Source of the DNA: Parietaria judaica
Taxonomy: Eukaryota; Streptophyta; Magnoliopsida; Rosales; Urticaceae
NCBI GenBank assembly: GCA_954871525.1
Contig: OX940865.1
Span: forward strand, 21,498,420-21,562,419
Reading direction: 5' to 3'
DNA length: 64,000 nt
Below, in pieces: positions 51,201 to 61,520 of this stretch. Each line of letters opens with the position of its first letter. Within the stretch, counting starts at the first letter, position 1. Below the pieces are notes generated by a model. The model was not told the DNA's origin. It ran no database searches and saw nothing but the letters and a program-made list of their open reading frames with translations. Position numbers and translations under genes: made by a program.

Positions 51201-53623
51201 TAAATGCTATAGAATTTCCTATAGAATTTCTTTATTTTACGTTTTTTACAACCTTAAATTTCAAACCAATTGAAAAAATAATGATTTTAGGTCTTATACA
51301 TTGGAATTAGAATATAACAAGAGTTCTCATGCAAAAATATGCAAGTATTAAATTGTTGACGAGAAATGCCATAGGAAATGCTATAGCAGTTCCTACAGCA
51401 TTTCTTTATTTGACATTTTTTACAACCTTAAATTTCGAACCAATTGAAAAAATAATGATTTTATGGATTATACATTGGAATTTGAATATAACAAGTGTTC
51501 TCATGCAAAAATATGCAAGGATTAAATTGTTGACGAGAAATGCCATAGGAAATTCTAGCATTTCCTATAGCATTTCTTTATTTTACATTGTTTACGACCT
51601 AAAATTTCGAACCAATTGAAAAAATAATGATTTTAGGGCTTATACATTGGAATTTGAATATAACAAGAGTTCTCATGCAAAAATATGCAAGGATTAAATT
51701 GTTGACGAGAAATGCCACCTATAGCATTTCTTTATTTTACATTTTTTACAACCTTAAATTTTGAACCAATTGAAATAATAATGATTTTAGGGCTTATACA
51801 TTGGAATTTGAATATAAAAACAGTTCTCATGCAAAAATATGCAAGGATTAAATTGTTGACGATAAATGCCATAGGGAATGCTATAGCATTTCCTATAGCT
51901 TTTCTTTATTTGACATTTTTTACAACCTTAAATTTCGAACCAATCGAAAAAATAATGATTTTAAGGCTTATACATTGGAATTTGAATATAACAAGAGTTC
52001 TCATGCAAAAATATGCAAGGATTAAATTGTTGACGAGAAATGCCATAGGAAATGCTATAGCATTTCCTATAGCATTTCTTTATTTTACATTTTTTACAAC
52101 CTTAAATTTCGAACCAATTGAAAAAATAATGATTTTTAAGCTTATACATTGGAATTTGAATATAACAAGAGTTCTCATGCAAAAATATGCAAGGATTTAA
52201 TTGTTTACGAGAAATGCCATAGGAAATGCTAGCATTTCCTATAGCATTTCTTTATTTTACATTGTTTACGACCTAAAAGTTCAAACAAATTTAAAGAATA
52301 ATGATTTTAGGGCTTATACATTGGAATTTGAATATAACAAGAGTTCTCATGCAAAAATATGCAGGGATTAAATTGTTGACGAGAAATGCCATAGGAAATG
52401 CTATAGAATTTCCTATAGAATTTCTTAATTTTACATTTTTACAACCTTAAATTTCGAACCAATTGAAAAAATAATGATTTTAGGGCTTATAAATTGGAAT
52501 TTGAATATAACAAGAGTTCTCATGCAAAAATATGCAAGTATTAAATTGTTTACAAGAAATGCCATAGGAAATGCTATAGAATTTCCTATAGAATTTCTTA
52601 ATTTTACATTTTTTACAACCTTAAATTTCGAACCAATTGAAAAAATAATGATTTTAGGGCTTATAAATTGAAATTTGAATATAACAAGAGTTGTCCTGCA
52701 AAAATATGCAAGGATTAATTTGTTGACGAGAAATGCCATAGGAAATGCTATAGCATTTCCTATAGCATTTCTTTATTTTACATTTTTTACAACCTTAAAT
52801 TTCTAATCAATTGAAAAAATAATGATTTTAAAGCTTATACATTGGAATTTGAATATAACAAGAGTTCTCATGCAAAAATATGCAAGGATTAAATTGTTGA
52901 CGAGAAATGCCATAGGAAATGCTAGCATTTCCTATAGCATTTCTTCATTTTACATTGTTTACGACCTAAAATTTCAAACCAATTGAAAAAATAATGATTT
53001 TAGGGCTTATACATTGGAATTTGAATATAACAAGAGTTCTCATGCATAAATATGCAAGGATTAAATTGTTGCTGAGAAATGCCATAGGAAATGCTATAGC
53101 ATTTCCTATAACATTTCTTTATTTTACATTTTTTACAACCTTAAATTACGAACCAATTGAAAAAATAATGATTTTAGGGCTTATACATTGGAATTTGAAT
53201 ATAACAAGAGTTCTCTTGCAAAAATATGCAAGGATTAAATTGTTGACGAGAAATGCCATAGGAAATGCTATAGCATTTCCTATGGCATTTCTTTATTAGA
53301 CATTTTTTACAACCTTAAATTTCGAACCAATTGAAAAAATAATGATTTTAAGGCTTATACATGGGAATTTGAATATAACAAGAGTTCTCATGCAAAAATA
53401 TGCAAGGATTAAATTGTTGACGAGAAATGCCATAGGAAATGCTATAGCATTTCCTATAGCATTTCTTTATTTTACATTGTTTGCGACTTAAAATTTCGAA
53501 CCAATTAAAAAAATATTTATTTTATGGCTTATACATTGGAATTTGAATATAACAAGAGTTCTCATGCAAAAATATGCAAGTATTAAATTGTTGACAAGAA
53601 ATGCCATAGGAAATGCTATAGAA
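48241..53623. repeat. Heterogeneous satellite block without a long repeat unit
   Basis: Monomer order loses the regular phase seen to the left. Variants are mixed: CTATAGGATTTCC near 49497, GCTTACACATTGG near 49578 and 50778, private stop-making changes, and CTATAGAATTTCC dimers near 52403 and 52576. The only clear higher-order event is the 348-bp duplication at 49419-50114. The block separates two differently homogenised domains. Confidence 0.65.
49419..50114. repeat. 348-bp dimer tandem duplication
   Basis: Two full-length monomers (2 x 174) are repeated once at an offset of 348. They share the CTATAGGATTTCC dyad, the GCTTACACATTGG variant, GAGTTTTCATGC and a GGCTTTTAAA variant. A single change (TTTGACATT to TTCGACATT) marks the second copy. 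Confidence 0.8.
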
Positions 53624-56600
53624 TTTCTTATAGCATTTCTTTATTTTACATTTTTTACAACCTTAAATTTCGAACCAATTGAAAAAATAATGATTTTAGG
53701 GCTTATACATTGGAATTTGAATATAACAAGAGTTCTCATGCAAAAATTTGCAAGGATTAAATTGTTGACGAGAAATGCCATAGGAAACGCTATTGCATTT
53801 CCTATGGAATTTCTTTATTAGACATTTTTTACAACCTTAAATTTCGAACCAATTGAAAAAATAATGATTTTAAGGTTTATACATTGGAATTTGAATATAA
53901 CAAGAGTTCTCATGCAAAAATATGCAAGGATTAAATTGTTGTAGAGAAATGCCATAGGAAATGCTATAGCATTTCCTATAGCATTTCTTAATTTGATATT
54001 TTTTACAACCTTAAATTTCGAACCAATTGAAAAAATAATGATTTTAGGGCTTATACATTGGAATTTGAATATAACGAGTGTTCTCATGCAAAAATATGCA
54101 AGGATTTAATTGTTGACGAGAAATGCCATAGGAAATGCTATAACATTTCCTATAGCATTTCTTTATTTTACATTGTTTACGACCTAAAATTTGAACCAAT
54201 TGTAAAAATAATGATTTTAGGGCTTATACATTGGAATTTGAATATAACAAGAGTTCTCATGCAAAAATATGCGAGGATTAAATTGTTGATGAGAAATGCC
54301 ATAGGAAATGCTATAGCATTTCCTATAGCATTTCTTTATTTTACATTTTTTACAACCTTAAATTTCGAACCAATTGAAAAAATAATGATTTTAGGGCTTA
54401 TACATTGGAATTTTAATATAACAAGAGTTCTCATGCAAAAATATGCAAGGATTAAATGGTTGAAGAGAAATGCAATAGGAAATGCTATAGAATTTCCTAT
54501 AGAATATCTTTATTTTACATTTTTAACAACCTTAAATTTCAAACCAATTGAAAAAATAATGATTTTAAAGCATATACATTGGAATTTGAATATAACAAGA
54601 GTTCTCATGCAAAAATATGCAAGGATTAAGTTGTTGTAGATAAATGCCATAGGAAATGCTATAGCATTTCCTATAGCATTTCTTAATTTGATATTTTTTA
54701 CAACCTTAAATTTCGAACCAATTGAAAAAATAATGATTTTAGGGCTTATACATTGGAATTTTAATAATACAAGCGTTCTCATTCAAAACTATGCAAGGAT
54801 TAAATTGTTGACGAGAAATGCCATAGGAAATGCTATAGCATTTCCTATTGCATTTCTTTATTTTACATTGTTTACGACCTAAAGTTCGAACCAATTGAAA
54901 AAATAATGATTTTAGGGCTTATAAATTGGAATTTGAATATAACAAGAGTTCTCATGCAAAAATATGCGAGGATTAAATTGTTGACGAGAAATGCCATAGG
55001 AAATGCTATAGCATTTCCTATAGCATTTCTTTATTTTATATTTTTTACAACCTTAAATTTCAAACCAATTGAAAAAAATAATGATTTTAGGGCTTATACA
55101 TTGAGTTTGAATATAACAAGAGTTCTCATGCAAAAATATGCAAGGATTAAATTGTTGACGAAAAATGCCATAGGGAATGCTAGCATTTCCTATAGCATTT
55201 CTTTATTTTACATTTTTTACAACCTTAAATTTCGAACCAAATGAAAAAATAATGATTTTAGGGCTTATATATTGGAATTTGAATATAACAAGAGTTCTCA
55301 TGCAAAAATATGCGAGGATTAAATGGTTGACGAGAAATGCCATAGGAAATGCTATAGAATTTCCTATAGAATTTCTTAATTTGATATTTTTTACAACCTT
55401 AAATTTCGAACCAATTGAAAAAATAATGATTTTAAAGCTTATACATTGGAATTTGAATATAAAAAGAGTTCTCATGCAAAAATATGCAAGGATTAAATTG
55501 TTGACGGGAAATGCCATAGGAAATTCTACAGCATTTCCTATAGCATTTCTTAATTTGATATTTTTTACAACCTTAAATTTCGAACCAATTGAAAAAATAA
55601 TAATTTTAGGGCTTATACATTGGAATTTTTATATTACAAGCGTTCTCATTCAAAACTATGCAAGGATTAAATTGTTGACGAGAAATGCCATAGGAAATGC
55701 TATAGCATTTCCTATTGCATTTCTTTATTTTACATTGTTTTTGACCTAAAGTTCGAACCAATTGAAAAAATAATGATTTTAGGGCTTATACATTGGAATT
55801 TGAATATAACAAGAGTTCTCATGCAAAAATATGCAAGGATTAAATTTGTTGACGAGAAATGCCATAGGAAATGCTATAGCATTTCCTATAGCAAGTTCTT
55901 TATTTTATATTTTTTACAACCTTAAATTTCGAACCAATTGAGAAAATAATGATTTTAGGGTTTATACATTGAGTTTGAATATAACAAGAGTTCTCATGCA
56001 AAAATATGCAAGGATTAAATTGTTGACGAGAAATGCCATAGGAAATGCTATAGCATTTCCTATAGCATTTCTTTATTTTACATTTTTTACAACCTTAAAT
56101 TTCGAACCAATTGAAAAAATAATGATTTTAGGGCTTATACATTGGAATTTGAATATAACAAGAGTTCTCATGAAAAAATATGCAAGGATTAAATGGTTGA
56201 CGAGAAATGCCATAGGAAATGCTATAGAATTTCCTATAGAATTTCTTTATTTTTCATTTTTTACAACCTTAAATTTCGAACCAATTGAAAAAATAATGAT
56301 TTTAAAGCTTATACATTGGATTATGAATATAACAAGAGTTCTTATGCAAAAATATGCAAGGATTAAATTGTTGACGAGAAATGCCATAGGAAATGCTATA
56401 GCATTTCCTATAGAATTTCTTAATTTGATATTTTTTACAACCTGAAATTTTGAACCAATTGAAAAAATAATGATTTTAGGGCTTATACATTGGAATTTTA
56501 ATATTACAAGCGTTCTCATTCAAAACTATGCAAGGATTAAATTGTTGACGAGAAATGCCATAGGAAATGCTATAGCATTTCCTATAGCATTTCTCTATTT

Positions 56601-57445
56601 TACATTGTTTACGACCTAAAGTTCGAACCAATTGAAAAAATAATGATTTTAGGGCTTATACATTGGAATTTAAATATAACAAGAGTTCTCATGCAAAAAT
56701 ATGCAAGGATTAACTTGTTGACGAGAAATGCCATAGGAAATGCTATAACATTTTCTATAGCATTTCTTTATTTTACATTTTTTACAACCTTAAATTTCGA
56801 ACCAATTGAAAAAATAATGATTTTAGGGCTTATACATTGGAATTTGAATTTAACAAGAGTTCTCATGCAAAAATATGCAAGGATTAAATGGTTGACGAGA
56901 ATGCCATAGGAAATCTTATAGAATTTCCTAGAGAATTTCTTTATTTTACATTTTTTACAACCTTAAATTTCGAACCAATTGAAAAAAATAATGATTTTAA
57001 AGCTTATACATTGGAATTTGAATATAACAAGAGTTCTCATTCAAAAATATGCAAGGATTAAATTGTTGACGAGAAATGCCATAGGAAATGCTATAGCATT
57101 TCCTATAGCATTTCTTAATTTGATATTTTTTACAACCTTAAATTTGAACAAATTGAAAAAATAATGATTTTAGGGCTCATACATTGGAATTTTAATATTA
57201 CAAGAGTTCTCATGCAAAAATATGCAAGGATTAAATTGTTGTAGAGAAATGCCATAGGAAATGCTATAGCATTTCCTATAGCATTTCTTAATTTGATATT
57301 TTTTACAACCTAAAATTTCGAACCAATTGAAAAAATAATGATTTTAGGGCTTATACATTGGAATTTGAATATAACGAGTGTTCTCATGCAAAAATATGCA
57401 AGAATTAAATTGTTGACGAGAAATGCCATAGGAAATGCTATAGCA
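53624..57445. repeat. 3.8-kb higher-order block, copy 1 (about 22 monomers)
   Basis: This matches 57446-61520 at offsets of 3,822, then 3,808, then 3,814, then 3,808. The small steps mark indels, such as a 6-bp insertion in copy 2 near 58811. It carries the domain-specific TCATTCAAAACTATGC subtype, a TTGTAGAGAAATGCC variant and TTCTTAATTTGATATT monomers. A shared TTTCTTATAG motif (53624 and 57446) marks the left border. Confidence 0.75.
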
Positions 57446-60400
57446 TTTCTTATAGCATTTCTTTATTTTACATTTTTTACAACCTTAAATTTCGAACCAA
57501 TTGAAAAAATAATGATTTTAGGGTTTATACATTGGAATTTGAATATAACAAGAGTTCTCATGCAAAAATTTGCAAGGATTAAATTGTTGACGAGAAATGC
57601 CATAGGAAACGCTATTGCATTTCCTATGGAATTTCTTTATTAGACATTTTTTACAACCTTAAATTTCGAACCAATTGAAAAAATAATGATTTTAAGGTTT
57701 ATACATTGGAATTTGAATATAACAAGAGTTCTCATGCAAAAATATGCAAGGATTAAATTGTTGTAGAGAAATGCCATAGGAAATGCTATAGCATTTCCTA
57801 TAGCATTTCTTAATTTGATATTTTTTACAACCTTAAATTTCGAACCAATTGAAAAAATAATGATTTTAGGGCTTATACATTGGAATTTTAATATTACAAG
57901 CGTTCTCATTCAAAACTATGCAAGGATTAAATTGTTGACGAGAAATGCCATAGGAAATGCTATAACATTTCCTATAGCATTTCTTTATTTTACATTGTTT
58001 ACGACCTAAAATTCGAACCAATTGTAAAAATAATGATTTTAGGGCTTATACATTGGAATTTGAATATAACAAGAGTTCTCATGCAAAAATATGCGAGGAT
58101 TAAATTGTTGATGAGAAATTCCATAGGAAATGCTAGCATTTCTTTATTTTACATTTTTTACAACCTTAAATTTCGAACCAATTGAAAAAATAATGATTTT
58201 AGGGCTTATACATTGGAATTTTAATATAACAAGAGTTCTCATGCAAAAATATGCAAGGATTAAATGGTTGAAGAGAAATGCAATAGGAAATGCTATAGAA
58301 TTTCCTATAGAATATCTTTATTTTACATTTTTAACAACCTTAAATTTCAAACCAATTGAAAAAATAATGATTTTAAAGCATATACATTGGAATTTGAATA
58401 TAACAAGAGTTCTCATGCAAAAATATGCAAGGATTAAGTTGTTGTAGATAAATGCCATAGGAAATGCTATAGCATTTCCTATAGCATTTCTTAATTTGAT
58501 ATTTTTTACAACCTTAAATTTCGAACCAATTGAAAAAATAATGATTTTAGGGCTTATACATTGGAATTTTAATATTACAAGCGTTCTCATTCAAAACTAT
58601 GCAAGGATTAAATTGTTGACGAGAAATGCCATAGGAAATGCTATAGCATTTCCTATTGCATTTCTTTATTTTACATTGTTTACGACCTAAAGTTCGAACC
58701 AATTGAAAAAATAATGATTTTAGGGCTTATAAATTGGAATTTGAATATAACAAGAGTTCTCATGCAAAAATATGCGAGGATTAAATTGTTGACGAGAAAT
58801 GCCATAGGAAATGCTAATGCTATAGCATTTCCTATAGCATTTCTTTATTTTATATTTTTTACAACCTTAAATTTCAAACCAATTGAAAAAAATAATGATT
58901 TTAGGGCTTATACATTGAGTTTGAATATAACAAGAGTTCTCATGCAAAAATATGCAAGGATTAAATTGTTGACGAGAAATGCCATAGGGAATGCTAGCAT
59001 TTCCTATAGCATTTCTTTATTTTACATTTTTTACAACCTTAAATTTTGAACCAAATGAAAAAATAATGATTTTAGGGCTTATATATTGGAATTTGAATAT
59101 AACAAGAGTTCTCATGCAAAAATATGCGAGGATTAAATGGTTGACGAGAAATGCCATAGGAAATGCTATAGAATTTCCTATAGAATTTCTTTATTTTACA
59201 TTTTTTACAACCTTAAATTTCGAACCAATTGAAAAAATAATGATTTTAAAGCTTATACATTGGAATTTGAATATAAAAAGAGTTCTCATGCAAAAATATG
59301 CAAGGATTAAATTGTTGACGAGAAATGCCATAGGAAATTCTACAGCATTTCCTATAGCATTTCTTAATTTGATATTTTTTACAACCTTAAATTTCGAACC
59401 AATTGAAAAAATAATAATTTTAGGGCTTATACATTGGAATTTTTATATTACAAGCGTTCTCATTCAAAACTATGCAAGGATTAAATTGTTGACGAGAAAT
59501 GCCATAGGAAATGCTATAGCATTTCCTATTGCATTTCTTTATTTTACATTGTTTTTGACCTAAAGTTCGAACCAATTGAAAAAATAATGATTTTAGGGCT
59601 TATACATTGGAATTTGAATATAACAAGAGTTCTCATGCAAAAATATGCAAGGATTAAATTTGTTGACGAGAAATGCCATAGGAAATGCTATAGCATTTCC
59701 TATAGCAAGTTCTTTATTTTATATTTTTTACAACCTTAAATTTCGAACCAATTGAGAAAATAATGATTTTAGGGTTTATACACTGAGTTTGAATATAACA
59801 AGAGTTCTCATGCAAAAATATGCAAGGATTAAATTGTTGACGAGAATAGGAAATGCTATAGCATTTCCTATAGCATTTCTTTATTTTACATTTTTTACAA
59901 CCTTAAATTTCGAACCAATTGAAAAAATAATGATTTTAGGGCTTATACATTGGAATTTGAATATAACAAGAGTTCTCATGAAAAAATATGCAAGGATTAA
60001 ATGGTTGACGAGAAATGCCATAGGAAATGCTATAGAATTTCCTATAGAATTTCTTTATTTTTCATTTTTTACAACCTTAAATTTCGAACCAATTAAAAAA
60101 ATAATGATTTTAAAGCTTATACATTGGATTATGAATATAACAAGAGTTATTATGCAAAAATATGCAAGGATTAAATTGTTGACGAGAAATGCCATAGGAA
60201 ATGCTATAGCATTTCCTATAGCATTTCTTAATTTGATATTTTTTACAACCTGAAATTTTGAACCAATTGAAAAAATAATGATTTTAGGGCTTATACATTG
60301 GAATTTTAATATTACAAGCGTTCTCATTCAAAACTATGCAAGGATTAAATTGTTGACGAGAAATGCCATAGGAAATGCTATAGCATTTCCTATAGCATTT

Positions 60401-61520
60401 CTCTATTTTACATTGTTTACGACCTAAAGTTCGAACCAATTGAAAAAATAATGATTTTAGGGCTTATACATTGGAATTTAAATATAACAAGAGTTCTCAT
60501 GCAAAAATATGCAGGGATTAACTTGTTGACGAGAAATGCCATAGGAAATGCTATAACATTTTCTATAGCATTTCTTTATTTTACATTTTTTACAACCTTA
60601 AATTTCGAACCAATTGAAAAAATAATGATTTTAGGGCTTATACATTGGAATTTGAATATAACAAGAGTTCTCATGAAAAAATATGCAAGGATTAAATGGT
60701 TGACGAGAAATGCCATAGGAAATGCTATAGAATTTCCTATAGAATTTCTTTATTTTTCATTTTTTACAACCTTAAATTTCGAACCAATTGAAAAAATAAT
60801 GATTTTAAAGCTTATACATTGGATTATGAATATAACAAGAGTTCTTATGCAAAAATATGCAAGGATTAAATTGTTGACGAGAAATGCCATAGGAAATGCT
60901 ATAGCATTTCCTATAGCATTTCTTAATTTGATATTTTTTACAACCTGAAATTTTGAACCAATTGAAAAAATAATGATTTTAGGGCTTATACATTGGAATT
61001 TTAATATTACAAGCGTTCTCATTCAAAACTATGCAAGGATTAAATTGTTGACGAGAAATGCCATAGGAAATGCTATAACATTTTCTATAGCATTTCTTTA
61101 TTTTACATTTTTTACAACCTTAAATTTCGAACCAATTGAAAAAATAATGATTTTAGGGCTTATACATTGGAATTTGAATTTAACAAGAGTTCTCATGCAA
61201 AAATATGCAAGGATTAAATGGTTGACGAGAATTGCCATAGGAAATCTTATAGAATTTCCTAGAGAATTTCTTTATTTTACATTTTTTACAACCTTAAATT
61301 TCGAACCAATTGAAAAAAATAATGATTTTAAAGCTTATACATTGGAATTTGAATATAACAAGAGTTCTCATTCAAAAATATGCAAGGATTAAATTGTTGA
61401 CGAGAAATGCCATAGGAAATGCTATAGCATTTCCTATAGCATTTCTTAATTTGATATTTTTTACAACCTTAAATTTGAACCAATTGAAAAAATAATGATT
61501 TTAGGGCTCATACATTGGAA
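57446..61520. repeat. 3.8-kb higher-order block, copy 2, with a three-monomer insertion
   Basis: The match to copy 1 holds to about 60640. Near 60640-61070 a further local duplication (offset 695, linking 60055 to 60750) adds about three monomers, after which the match resumes at an offset of 4,331 (56979 to 61310) up to about 61520. At least one monomer near 57890 has been swapped for the TCATTCAAAACTATGC subtype where copy 1 has ATAACGAGTGTTC, so the copies are mosaics. Confidence 0.7.
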
